From Sphagnum magellanicum (Eukaryota > Streptophyta > Sphagnopsida > Sphagnales > Sphagnaceae): DNA of 64,000 nucleotides. Position numbers and translations under genes: made by a program. The stretch lies in the NCBI GenBank assembly GCA_021904315.1, contig CM038918.1, positions 16,941,349 to 17,005,348 of the forward strand, written 5' to 3'. Shown here piece after piece: positions 12,286 through 23,725 of this stretch. Every line of letters begins with the position of its first letter. The stretch's first letter is position 1. Below the pieces are notes generated by a model, which worked only from the letters and a program-made list of their open reading frames with translations, made no database searches and was not told where the DNA came from.

Positions 12286-13945
12286 AAGGTATACCTCTAG
12301 AATTGGCACAATGTCATATTGAGTTGGATACATCAATTCCACCAGCACATCAAACCAAATATAAAATGAATCCAAACTATGATGTAGTTGTTAAATAGGA
12401 TATAGACAAACTTTTAATAGCATGATTTATATAGCTTTAGAAGAAGCCACTTGGTTATCACTAATTGTGGTAATACCCAAGAAGAATGGAAAACTCAAAA
12501 TCTGTGTAGATTTCATAAAACTGAATGCAACTACCAAAAAAGATCCATATATACCTTTTACCTTTCACAAATGAAGTTTTGAATATAGTTGCAAGGCATG
12601 ATGTTTATTCCTTTTTAAATGGATATTATGGATACCACCAGATATCTATAACACAAGAGGACATATACAATACAACCTTTGTAACAAATTGGGGAGTTTT
12701 TACTTGTGTAGTAATGCCTTTTGGAGTAAAGAATTGACCTCTTATTTATTAGAGGGTAGTCAACAAAGCCTTAGAGATTATCTAGACAAATTCATGAAAA
12801 TATTTCTAGATAATTTCATTGTCTATAATGATATGATCACTCATTAACAAAAACTCAAACTATGCTTTCAAAAGTGCAAGGTGTTTAGGATTAGTCCAAA
12901 CCTATAAGTGTACCTTTATGGTATTTTTAGGGATGATACTAGGGTTTATTATTTCCAAAGAAGGTAAACTACTAGATCCTAAAAAAATCTAAACCATAGT
13001 TTAAATGCATGTACCTATGAATCCATATTAGATTCATGTGTTCAACGAAATGGTTCAATTCTATGGACGCTTCATGAAAAAAATTGCATTCATAATGGCC
13101 CCAATTACCAAACTTACGAAGAAGACAAAACATTTTTTGTGGACTTTAAAGTGTCGGGCAATTTGCGAGCTAATTTAGCAAAAGTATGTAAAAACACCTA
13201 TTCTAATATCTCCTAATTAGGATGTAAAGTTTCATGTGCATACATATTCATCTTTACTAGTTGAAGATGTTATGTTAACATAAAATCTAACCGGAAAACA
13301 TGATAAACTTGCTATTTATGCCTTTAGATTAATAAATACTACTAATAAGAACTATAGTAACACAAAATGTGAAACATTAACAATGGTATTTGCATTACAT
13401 AAGTTTAGACATTACCTTCTATGTAACAAATTTGTTTTTTATGTTGACCATATGGTTTTAGTTTATCTAATAAACAAACCATAGATCTTAGGATGTATTG
13501 CCAAATGGTTATTAATGTTTTTAGAATATTAGTTTACTATAATTTAACTAAACACATGTAGTCACTAATGCATTGTCTAAATTTCTAAATACTATAGAAC
13601 CAACATGGGTATCTAATTAAACCATAGATGCAACATTGTTCATGTTAAATCTAGTATGGTTGGAAGAGGTTAAGAATTATTTGTAGACGAGATAGATGCC
13701 TAAGATTTTGACCAATATTCATAAACAATGGTTGGTAAGAATAGTGGAACCTTTTACTTTACATAAAGGTATAATGTACCACATGGGTCGAAATAATAGA
13801 TTTAGACGTTGTGTAACCAGATATGAAGCATAGAAGATACTACATGAACTTCATGAAGGATTTGGTGGAGGTAATTTTGCAACAAACATCATTACCAAAA
13901 ATATTCTTGATGCAAGATATTGGTGGTCCAAGTTATTTCATTGTT
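12286..13945 (+). mobile_element. Decayed Ty3/gypsy pol: reverse transcriptase, RNase H, integrase zinc finger
   Basis: Translation shows RT motifs in order: VVIPKKNGKLKICVDF (about 12470-12515), HDVYSFLNGYYGYHQIS (about 12600-12650) and VVMPFGVKN (to 12737). The catalytic box region follows as FLDNFIVYND where FLDD is expected. RNase H-like sequence follows at about 13270-13480 (ETLTMVFALHKFRHYL, then FYVDHMVLVYLINKP). A fragment of the integrase zinc-finger region lies near 13845-13940. Stops and frameshifts are frequent and the catalytic Asp is lost, so it is inactive. No LTRs were identified. Similarity stops abruptly near 13945. Confidence 0.85.
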
Positions 13946-16500
13946 TTTTGCATTCAAGCCTCTTCGAATGCAACCTCCTTTCGATAGTGGTTACCTCAAA
14001 AGTGTGCTACAGTGTGCCTATCTTTTACACATATGTATCGGAAACACACAAATGGTCCTCCAAATCTTGCAGAGAGGACTGCCATGGAAGAGATTCTAGT
14101 TGTAATCTAATCCCAATCAAATTGGGGGTGTGAAAGAGGAGTACTTTGTATCCCTAGGGGAAGACCTTGCTTAGGTCCCATCGAAATTGAAATTTGGTGG
14201 AGTGTCCATTTCCAATATGCCATTGACCAAGATACACTCCCCTTGCAACCTATTATGCAATGTCTAGGATAAGGACTAGGTTTGAAAGGGAATGTATTGG
14301 AAAACGTGAGGGCAAGCTTCATATATGATGATTCTTGTGGAACATCTAGACTTGAACTCCTCGTCCTGTCTTGTCGTTTCAAACTTGGTTCCCATGATTG
14401 GGATCGCTCACTGGGTGTTCATTTCTTGGGTGATGGGGCTAGCAATCATTGTCACAAGCATCCCACATACAAATTGCCCATTACTAATAGTATATCTTTT
14501 TTCAATACGAAATCAAAAAATGGTTATTGGTTGAATTAACCAACTTCCTACTGCATTTGAGGTGGGTTGTTGAGATCAATCAATTCACCATGAAGGAATG
14601 GTATTAGCCCTTTGCACTTTAGGTCAAGATTTGGTTTTATTGAAGAGCTATTTTTGTCCTCATCTTCGTCTTCGGATTTCGATAGTTGGAAATTCGGGTT
14701 GATTGGAAACCAATGTTGAAGGATGATGTTTAGTAGTTGCGCTCCACCAAATTTTATTTCCTTGCTCGAATTTTCCTTTATTGGTTTGACTATAATGGAC
14801 AGATCCTTCAACTGGGAATGCAAATTGTTAAATACCATCTAAGCCCAATTAACCAATTTTTGGAGTTCAACTAGGGCCACTAGAAGCATAAGTTTTTTGC
14901 TAACATACATCCCCGGAATCCCCTTAAACTAGATTGCTTGAATGAGTGCAAAAAGTTTGGCTACATACTTTCCCTTGAGCTGGAAAACTCTCCACCCTTT
15001 TTTTTGCACAAATGCACTCAAGGGTGTCGTCTGTAGGCATAGATACACTGCTTCTCTTGAACGCATTGCTATTAGCTTTGTGATTCTAATTTTTGGTAAA
15101 CATAACATCTTTGCAACATGGTTTTTGATAATAATTATTAGAACCCCTTGCATTTCGAATTCTATGGCGTTTACATTTAACCGAACTATCAACTATAAAA
15201 TTTTCTTAATGATTGGATGCCTAATGGGTGTCAACTTAAGGGTTGTCAAATTGGAAAGCCCTATTGATTTTGCCCATGATACATCCATGCTAGTTACCTA
15301 GCATTGAAATTTATCCATTTAACTAAACATTAGCTTAACCCATTGGAAAAAATCTTTCTTTTCCTCCCATTTTCTAATTTAGTCTCCATTTTGATTCCCT
15401 CTTCTTCCTTGTTTTGCTCTACAACAATTTTTTGCCTATCTTTATCTAATTGTGAAAGCCTTTTTGCCTCTTCCTTGTTCACTCCTTTCATCTTGCCGAA
15501 AACTAAATCTCTGGTCAATTTATTGATTTTTTGCACTTTACGAGCTACTCGGGTAGAATGACAAAAAATAAAATGCAAAGGGTGAAATGGGAAAAGGTCC
15601 CACATTTATATTCAGTGGGCCAATAAAGTTGTTTTTTAAAATAGCTGCATTGTTTGCGAAACATGGTATTAGTTCTTGGATATCGATTCGGGTGATGCTT
15701 TTGTGTTTTTTCGTTGGATTTCAAAAACGCAACATCGATTCACTAATGCCTTTCTGTGTTTTTTTTTGTTGGATTCTGAAAATGCGTTACTATTGAAATG
15801 TGGCATTGGTTCACTAGTGCCCTTTTCACGTTTTTTTTCGTTGGATATCATTTCAACAAAAAGGTAAAAAATGTTGATGGATGTGAGAAAATGAGTTCTA
15901 CTTTCATCCATCGATGTCCCATCCACCACATTAATGATTGATTCTACTATGAAAGAATCAATTGTTGGATATTTTGGATACAAAATTTGACCAATATTCA
16001 TTAATTTCACAATTTTGGCTAAGTCAAGAATTTCGTTTGTATAAGAAAATCCTGATGAACAGATAGAGAGGGGGGCCTTTGTAGACCTTAGAAGGTTTTG
16101 GTTGCAATTCCTCCCGTGTTCCAAAAAGGAGAGAGGAAATAACTTTGGATCTTGTTTGTTTCGAATCTTGAATTATGGTTGACAACAAATATTCAAATCT
16201 AAACCCTGTAGTATAGTTTTCAATTCCAATTACGCCTTCGAAGTTTTTGATTCCCATTACGCTTTCCAAGTTTTTGATTTTAGTTACGCCTTCCAAGTTT
16301 TCAATTTGAGCTAGTAGGTCTTCACTTTCGGTTTCAATTACCGAATTTTTGTTTTTGGTTTCAATGACTGAATCTTGGATTTCGGTTCCATCCACCAAAA
16401 ATGAAAATTATGTGTTTATTCTATTTTTTAAGATTGTAGTGTTGAACCCTATTTGGGTAATGGTTGTATCCCTCCCCCTTTCAACCATTGATTCTATTCC
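13946..16500 (-). pseudogene. Decayed ORF series, possibly downstream of the minus-strand gypsy pol
   Basis: On the minus strand, open blocks at 16398-16024, 16124-15669, 15605-15330, 15192-14929, 14838-14548 and 14382-14107 follow one another in different frames. They include an acidic block with a short internal repeat (IKNLESVMGIKNFEGV) and a Lys/Glu-rich coiled-coil block. They lie downstream, in minus orientation, of the integrase remnant at 16554-17430. An additional ORF after integrase is known in some Tat/Athila-lineage elements, which is the only reason to link them. No known domain was recognised. Confidence 0.3.
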
Positions 16501-16553
16501 TTTGGAAATAATTGAGTCTTGGAATCGGTAGGGCTTTAGTTTGTTGATGTTGA

Positions 16554-17640
16554 TTACGATGGAGTTGGGAGATCAAACTTGTTTATTGTCACCAAAAATA
16601 TTATATTATTAAATAAACAATATTGAATCCTATATGGTCCAAACCAACATCGTTTGACCTTGTCTATGTGTTCCTTGTGTGCTTTTGGAAACCAAATCAC
16701 ATAGTCACTAAAGGAGAAGGACTTGGTTCGACAATGATTCTGCACCTAGAGTGCATGATTCCATTATTGCCTACCTATGGTTTCTGTTGCAAATGTTCAG
16801 GATTCCTCCAATTTTTCTAACTCTAACAATTGAGTATTAAGTATTCGTGTCATGGCGAAATCTTTAGACATTGTAAAATTGGTCATAGGTAACAAGTATT
16901 CAATAAGCATCAGAGCATGCAATCTACACACCAACTGAAAAGGAGTATGATCTGTGCCTACCTTGAGAGCTACATGTAGGCAAATATAATAGCAAGTAGA
17001 GATGTTCATCCCAATTCGTGCAATTTTTGTTGACTAGCTTAATCAATAGCAACCCAATAACCTTATTGGCAGATTCTACCTGACCATTTCCTTGAGGATA
17101 GTACATTGTAGAGTTAATGTGTCGAAATAGAAAATGAATGGTAAGGACCTTGATGGCCTCATTGATAAAATGGATACCTTGGTCGCTAACCAAAGTGAAA
17201 GGGCAACCAAACCTAATCAGAATGAATTCATAAATGAATTGAGTTGTGATTGCAACTGCATTGGTCTTTAATGCCTTTGCCTCCACCCACTTAGTTGCAT
17301 GATTGATAACAATCAAAATGTATTTGTTGTCATGTGAGCGACTCATGGGTTTAATCAAACCAATGAAGTCCAAACCCCATTTCATGAATGGTTTAGTTGG
17401 GAGCATGGTGATCAACTTCACTATTGGGGTATGTAAAAGATTTCCAATTTGCTAACATGCGTCATAGGATTAACAATGTTGTTGTGCATCCTTGTGCAAA
17501 GTTGGCCACCAATACTTAGCATCCAACACCTTTTGGGCTATGATGTCTGTCGAAAAATGTCTACCTCAATTCCTTCATGCATGTTTCATAGGATGATCGA
17601 AATCTTATCATCATACAAACATTAGCACAAAATTATACAA
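16554..17640 (-). mobile_element. Decayed Ty3/gypsy integrase, minus strand
   Basis: The block 17421-16924 reads as an integrase core: FMKWGLDFIGLIKP, ATKWVEAKAL, FGCPFTLVSDQG and YYPQGNGQVESANKVIG. A second frame (17009-16797) continues with GTDHTPFQLV and a LLPMTN block. A third (16745-16554) gives the C-terminal part, FGPYRIQYCLFNN followed by LLVTINKFDLP. The frame changes between blocks show decay. It faces away from the neighbouring fragment at 17650-18990, so the two are separate insertions. Confidence 0.85.
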
Positions 17641-17649
17641 AAGACTATG

Positions 17650-18990
17650 AAATATGTGCCTTGTTTCATTTGCCTCTGACCAATGCCATCTCCATGATAA
17701 ACAATGCCATGATAAAAGACATAAAAAAATATTATGTCCAAGATTCAAGTGGTTTAAAAAACCTTATGAAAACTTACATAAAAATGGCAAAAACCATTAA
17801 AAAAAACCCAAAAATATGTGGCTTAACTTTAGACAATGGGTTGTTGTGTTATGACATAAAGGTATGTATCCATAATTTTGAATATTTTCGTGTCCACATC
17901 CTTTATGATTGCCACAACATTCCCATTGTAGGCCATCCAATGTTTCATAAAACATATATGGTTGTAAAGAAAAATTATTTTTGGCAAGTGGCATGAAAAG
18001 GGATATACATGAATATGTCAAAAAATGTTACATGTGTCAAATATCCAAAGTTGAACAAGTTAATACCCCGAGGTTATTACAACCTTTAATAATTTCCAAT
18101 AGTAAGTGGGAATCCATAAGTATGGATTTCATTATGAGATTACCCAGGAACCAATGTGGACATGATAAAATTTTTGTGGTTGTAGATAGTTTCACAAAAC
18201 ATGTTCAATACTTGGTTGCCAAATCCACTTGATGTTGCCCATAGATGTGGTTAGATTATTTTTACAATTTTATTTTTTGGTTACATGGATTGCCCAAAGA
18301 AATGTATGAGATCAAGATCGAAAATTTGTGGGCTAATTCTAGACTACCCTACTTAGAATGTTTAGCACTAAATTCAAAATGAGTAGTGCCTATCATCTAA
18401 AAATGGATGCACGCACAAAAAGGACTAATTGTACCTTAGAAGATATGTTAAAAATGTATGTTGGCCATCAATAATGAACTTGGGAATTGGAATTTGTATA
18501 TAATGGGAGTTGGCATTCTTATATTAAAACAAGTTCATTAAATGTTTTGTATGGGTGGGAATATTTAATTCTTCTTTTTATTTCAACCCTTATTTCCAAG
18601 ATAAAAGGTGTAAATGAAATGATTGTTAATATGCAATATATTTTGAAATTGGTCAAAAAAAAGTATGCAAAATGCCTAACAACAAACAAGTTTTATGTTA
18701 ACAAAAATCAAAGTCCTAAAGAATTTGAAGTTAATGACAAAATATTTTGAAAATCAAGCCCTTGAAAAACAACTTGAGGGTTGGGAAATGCCCAAAAGTG
18801 TGCTTTCAATATTGTGGCCCATTTGGGTTAAATCATAGTCAAAGGAATCAAAGGTGCCAAGGTAAAAGTTGTTTTTCAAAGACTGCAGATGACACGAGTC
18901 ATTTTGGCATTGGTTATAACTTAAACTTATGTATTTCAAATACCCCATTTAACATTACATTTGAGATATAAATACATTTTGATTACAAAT
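17650..18990 (+). mobile_element. Decayed Ty3/gypsy integrase, plus strand (chromovirus-like)
   Basis: At 17661-17996 and 17981-18232 the translation gives the HHCC zinc finger (H-x-x-x-H as GHPMFHKT, then CYMCQIS) and the start of the integrase core (WESISMDFIMRLP, then FVVVDSFTKHVQYL). Later blocks at 18487-18750 correspond to the end of the core. The final part may be a worn C-terminal region. Many stops are present. The family assignment to Ty3/gypsy is firm; the chromovirus sub-assignment is a guess from the motif style. Confidence 0.8.
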
Positions 18991-19700
18991 TAATTTTATA
19001 TCATGTATGTGATGCATTCATGCTCTCTATCATATATATATGAACAACTTTTGTTAAAGCCACATTTTCAAATTTTTCATAAATTTCAAGGTTGAAAGCA
19101 CTTTTAAGTCATATGCGTTCAAATTAATGATAAAAAAAATTCATTAGTTCAAATCCTTTTACCTTCTGAATCATCACTGTTAAAATCTTCTCCAATTTTC
19201 AAAGGGAAATGACATTTTCAAAGTTTGAGTGCTTCAAACATGCAAAATTTTTTTTGACTTAAGTCAAGCTTTGAACATGTAAATTTTGCAATTAATGAAA
19301 AATGTTCCAAAAACATTTATGATAATCCAAACTATTACACTTCCCTTGTGATTTTTCAAACATACAAAAGTACAATTTAAAAAAGTGTTCACTCATTTGA
19401 GTGGCTCCTTTGACTGTGATTTTACCCATTTGCCATACTCACAAAAATAGGCAAAATGGCCTATCAACGGAATCTCCCAAAAAAATGGAAATCCATGATG
19501 TTTTCCATGTTAAACTACTTTAAAAATATGTGTTTGACATTAACCATTTATTGCTTGAGTTACTAAAAACACTTGATGTGGGAAATACTATAACCAACTA
19601 AAAAGATTTTAATCACAAGATTCCAACAATTCTGAAATAAAACTTGAACCTTTTTTTTTGTTTAAATGGAAACACTATCCCATGCATGAAGCTACATAGG
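18991..19700. other. AT-rich intergenic DNA
   Basis: No gene, RNA gene or clear repeat was seen. Confidence 0.5.
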
Positions 19701-19710
19701 AAAACAAATC

Positions 19711-19782
19711 TTATTTTGAGGCTAACTTCCTTGATGGTTTGTGATTGAGGGGTTAGCCTTAAGGAAGTTAACCTCAAAATAA
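19711..19782. repeat. Foldback: 22-bp inverted repeat with 28-nt loop
   Basis: The left arm at 19711-19732 and the right arm at 19761-19782 are reverse complements apart from one C/T mismatch, which can still pair as G-U in RNA. The block 'ttattttgaggctaacttcc' begins the left arm. It lies about 150 bp upstream of the duplicated RING-CH segment and is absent from the second copy. Confidence 0.8.
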
Positions 19783-20286
19783 CAAGGGGTACATAAGAAG
19801 AGGAATAGGACAAAAGAGAAAGATCAGTTTAAAATAAATAAATAAAGGAAAACCAAAGTTCTTGTGCTTGTGTGCTCCTGCTTAGGTGGAGAACTGGGTT
19901 GATGTAAAGTTATTATAATAGAAGTGTAAGCACAGTGTAAGCACCTTTGGTTTGGCTATCTTTGCATCTTGTTTGCTGGGCTCTGGGTAGAGATAGCAAT
20001 TAGGTTTGATAGAAAAATACATAAATAGCCACTTGTTTGTGTGGGGTCGGTTTTCTTTTTCTTTTTCTAATTTTGAAAAGCCTCTCTATGAAGGAAACCG
20101 GTTCACTAAAGTGGCTTTTTAGGAGGCATTTGTGGAGCGTTGTGTGTCTGTCTGCGATACTGCAGGACTGGTGGAAACAGATGAGCTACGTAATAAACCG
20201 GAATCCTGGCGAGCTTCTCAGCCGCCAAAGTGGGTGCCCGCCCAACACTGGTATGAACTTGCCATTAGGGGCCTAAAAAGCAAACA

Positions 20287-20514
20287 ATGTCCACTGGCCA
20301 ACCCCTTCAGACAGACCGCGATGAACGTTTGCCTAGTGCAGGCCTGCGTCCTTTGGAAGAAGAAGAAACAGTTCCAAAACCGCTAGCGGATCATCGTCTT
20401 GCACATATTATATCCCACTGCACAAGCAGCTCTACAAACTCATCTCATACAACTTTGCAAGAATTCAGCCTGGCTCACATTAATTCTTGTTTGCCGATTG
20501 GGCTCTCCAGGTGA
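20287..20514 (+). CDS. Candidate upstream exon or leader ORF of the RING-CH gene
   Basis: A 75-codon ORF is preserved in both duplicate copies with few amino-acid changes (partner at 39382-39603). It stops right at 'CTCCAG|GTGATC', which looks like a 5' splice site. A preceding frame at 20132-20386 also looks protein-like (PPKWVPAQHWYELAIRG). Both could be parts of a former 5' exon or simply leader sequence. The duplication is too recent for conservation between copies to prove coding. No domain is recognised. Confidence 0.3.
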   Translation: MSTGQPLQTDRDERLPSAGLRPLEEEETVPKPLADHRLAHIISHCTSSSTNSSHTTLQEFSLAHINSCLPIGLSR

Positions 20515-20697
20515 TCAGCACAAGGAGTTTTGCTACCACTCCCTGTGTGCTTGAATGTACTTAGAACAAATGTAAAAGGGAAAATTCCAGGGCAAAATGA
20601 CCAACTTTGATCAGGATTCAGAAGTTCCGAGATCGATGAATTCATGATCAGGATTCCTGTGATGCGAGTTTCTGAAAAACTGCTGCGAGGCTGATTC

Positions 20698-22562
20698 ATG
20701 ATGTCTGCAAGACATACGGAACGTAATATAGATGCAGGATGCAGAGCTTCAGATCATGCTGCTTGCAGCAGCAGCAGCAGCATCACCTCAGAGCAGGTAA
20801 TTAATTGCGACTGCCACCATGCCTCAACATTCGTGGTCGATGATGGCGAATCCACAGCCAGTTTTTGTGACAGTGCAGGGGGCCAAGAGGAGGCTGCTGA
20901 TCTAGTAATTTATACTGATGATGCCGGGAGATCATCACATATGGATATTGAAGAAGCTGCTGCAACTGCAGTGCCTGATCAGTGTAGGCGAGTATAAATC
21001 TACGCCATGATCAGTAACGTTTCCACATGATAGACTTGTCATAGCAAATATTAAAGGAAGATCAGAAACCTGAATAGAAACAAATGGGAGATCTTGTAGA
21101 AGAAGGATCATGCATGAATGTATTTACCTGCAGCATTGTAGAATTCCCGACATTGAGACGTGATCAGCATCATGCTTTTTTTCTTTTTCTTTTTTGAATT
21201 GTTTTTGGGCACACGGCTGGGTATATCCTTGACAGGATTTGCTTCGGAGAAGGGAACATCGGAACACTAGACCAGGAGGCTGATTATGATGTGCAGTCTC
21301 TAAGTAGTAGTTGCAGTGAGACGACGACGAGGACAATGCGGACGGCGGAAGCAGCTGCACTGGGCTCATCAACAGCTGCTCATGATCCACTTCTGCAATT
21401 GGGATGCAACTGCAGTGGTGGGCTAAGCTTAGCTCACCGCTCCTGCATTAAGAAATGGTTCACCCAACCGTCGTTGACAAGGAATGTAGCGCTCGCAGAT
21501 GGTCAGCACCAGCTGCTCTGTGAACTTTGCAGTTGAGTACTTAAATTTGGAACCAGAGATCTAGCTGTATCATACACCTTCTCTACAATTTATAAAAAAG
21601 ACTGGCAATAATTTATGCTGCATGGAACTGATCATATAGCTAGGTAGAGGTGATGAAATTGCGACAGATCATGCACTTGCAACAGCAGCAGCTTGAAATG
21701 AATTCCCAATAGATTTTATGTACAAAAAATCTAAAGCTGCAAATTCAATGTTACCTATATCAATTTGATCTATATATATTTATGTGTGCTGGTGGTGGTG
21801 TTGGGAAACCGTGAAATTTTGTGTTTGAGTTGTTGTGTGTTGCAGATGTGGTTTGTCACCTTCCATAACTTCATTAATCGAAGAATCCACAAACGAATAC
21901 CTGGACGCTCTTGCTGAACACATGGGTGATCTCAGCATTGGCTGTCCAGTGATCATGGTACCAATGGATCATGATCAGCTGCCGCAAGCTGGTGGAACTT
22001 CAATCACCCAGGTGCAGGTACATATATATATATATATATATATATATGAATGAAGAGCTAGAAGTCTAGCCCATGAATACAAGAATTGTATGAGAATTGT
22101 ATAGGAATTGAAGGAAGGAGCAATATTAAATTCTCCCGTTCCTATGAATATTATTGTGAATGTGCCCAAGTTATAATATAGAATCTTCATAAGAGCCATA
22201 GACATAAAATTTGTGTAGAATCTTCATGATTGTGAACAACAATGTACACAAAGTTTATTCTTTAGAGCTGTACATATTAATAGGTACCAGCCGCTGCAGC
22301 TGCTTTGACAGTGGAACCAAATATGAGCCCCATGTCAATCTCTTCTTCTGCTGCAATTCTTCCAGCTGCACCTGCAGCAGGTCCTGGGAGATCAATGGTG
22401 TCAGCTGCATGGGTATGTTGTGCAACAGCAGTAAGTGGAGTGGTCTTGTGGACGAGGAACTTGTTAGCTGTAATGGCACTAGTGGTTTGTTGCTGCAGGT
22501 GTTACTGTAATTCTTCTTCTTCTTCTTCAGCAGCAGCAGCAGCATCTCATAGACAATATTAA
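20698..22562 (+). CDS. RING-CH (MARCH-type) E3 ubiquitin ligase with damaged splice donors
   Basis: Proteins of this class are membrane-bound E3 ubiquitin ligases. Proposed exon 1 (20698-20987) ends in TGTAG. Joined to exon 2 (21236-21532) it recreates CRIC. The full RING-CH pattern follows: CRIC, 54 residues, CNC, 7 residues, H-RS-C, 24 residues, CELC. The first linker is longer than usual. The intron 1 donor is GC (AG|GCGAGT), a rare but usable form. At the end of exon 2 the donor reads AG|TTGAGT where AG|GTGAGT would fit. Read literally, translation stops one residue after CELC. Exon 3 (21846 to 22011 or 22017) would continue in frame as R-CGLSPSITSL. A last exon (from 22291) encodes a hydrophobic segment near WVCCATAVSG, consistent with a membrane anchor. 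The exon 3 to 4 phase does not match with any strong donor. The gene may be a recent pseudogene or a short soluble form. Confidence 0.55.
20988..21235 (+). other. Probable GC-AG intron
   Basis: The donor TGTAG|GCGAGT and acceptor TTGACAG|GATTTGC restore the first zinc-binding pair CRIC across the junction. The alternative GT at 20992 gives the wrong frame and destroys the Cys pair. In the duplicate copy the same donor is further decayed (AG|GCGAGA). Confidence 0.65.
22021..22048. repeat. (AT)n microsatellite
   Basis: About 13 perfect AT units lie just downstream of the candidate exon 3 donor (CAG|GTACAT) of the RING-CH gene. Confidence 0.9.
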
Positions 22563-23630
22563 TAAAAAATAATAAAACTTTCGCCATATTATTTACAGAC
22601 CAAAAATATTAGGTTCTAGATAGATATAGCTTGTAGCCAAAAAATTATAATTTAGTTGGGTTCCAATTGATATTTTGCTCTACTTTCTTCTCTGACCTTT
22701 TAGCCCCAATTTTTTGCTAAACTTCGTCTCGTGGATGATGATTACCTACCTCACAAAAAATGGGGGAAACAACAAAAACCCCTGAACTTTGATAATTCAA
22801 CAGAATTTGGCTAAATCATCTTTACCTTCATGGATGGTCTCCACTAGACTTGTTATGTACATCATAAGATTGAAAAAAAAGAAAAAACATTATTCATGTT
22901 TGATGATTCATGTGGTACAAAAAATTGATAGAAAATACAGAATTCCAAAGTGTACATTAAATCAATTCCTTCATGAGAAATTAGAGAATGAAAAAAATTT
23001 GAGTTAATATTCATGTGCCCATTAGGAATCAATTTGCTCATCTAATTTGGGAAAATTGAACTTGGAACTTGAGCTTTTCATTCTTCACAAGGTTACATAA
23101 AAGGAGAAGATCACATATAATATGAAAAACATTAAATCTCTTGTAAAAACCTAGTACAATTATATCTTAAAACCTTCTCCTTTGTCTAATTCATAATTCT
23201 TATACAATTCATCTATGTAGGTGAAACTTGATATACTAATTGCATGTTAACAATATTGGTTTTCCTTATCCTCATAGAAGAATAATTGTTGTCACATATT
23301 TAAATTACCTTTTCTTATTTTTTTAATGCCTTTATTTGCATTCAATTTCATATAAATTGAATATTATATATCATGCAATAATGATGGTCAAAAGTTGAAA
23401 CACCAATTATTTCCCTTGAATGCTAGCTTTTGGTGTTGGCGCTAATTTGTGACATTGTTAGTTTCCACAAGATTGCATGGTGTTGTCGTGTGAAGGTGAA
23501 TGAACATGATGGCTTACAAATGTACAAGTATAGGTGAGAAGGAGATGAGGAAAAGAATGGGCGAAAGGGTCTTGCTTTTGCAACCATCATTTGAAAAATA
23601 GAACAAGAATAAAGTGGAAAAAATCTGTCT
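22563..23630. other. AT-rich intergenic DNA
   Basis: Nothing gene-like was seen. Confidence 0.5.
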
Positions 23631-23639
23631 ATGAAGGAA

Positions 23640-23725
23640 GGTAGTTTGTTTGTTTTGTTTGTTTGTTATGTTGAGATTTCCCAAATACTAACATCTCTTG
23701 TGACACTCTTGGTATTGGTGGAAAC
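23640..23725. repeat. Left arm of a dispersed inverted repeat
   Basis: The arm contains 'gtagtttgtttgttttgtt' and 'tgttgagatttc', then 'ctcttgtgacac'. The reverse complement of 26795-26865 carries the same blocks in the same order. The arms are 3.1 kb apart and imperfect. Confidence 0.6.

Larger units (their letters stand above)
19935..21272. repeat. Large segmental duplication, copy 1
   Basis: This segment matches 39038-40678 in the same orientation, 19.1 kb away. By eye the copies are nearly identical over long runs, for example across 20330-20800. Copy 2 has an extra 320-bp insertion. The match covers the 5' flank, exon 1, intron 1 and the first bases of exon 2 of the RING-CH gene. Confidence 0.92.

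Noticed and set aside
15330..15605. Lys/Glu-rich minus-strand ORF as a separate gene
   Set aside because: It is one of a series of broken frames following the gypsy integrase, and no start context or domain supports an independent gene.
22255..22587. 110-codon minus-strand ORF
   Set aside because: It is antisense to the probable last exon of the RING-CH gene and reflects simple repeats (poly-Ser and poly-Ala codons).
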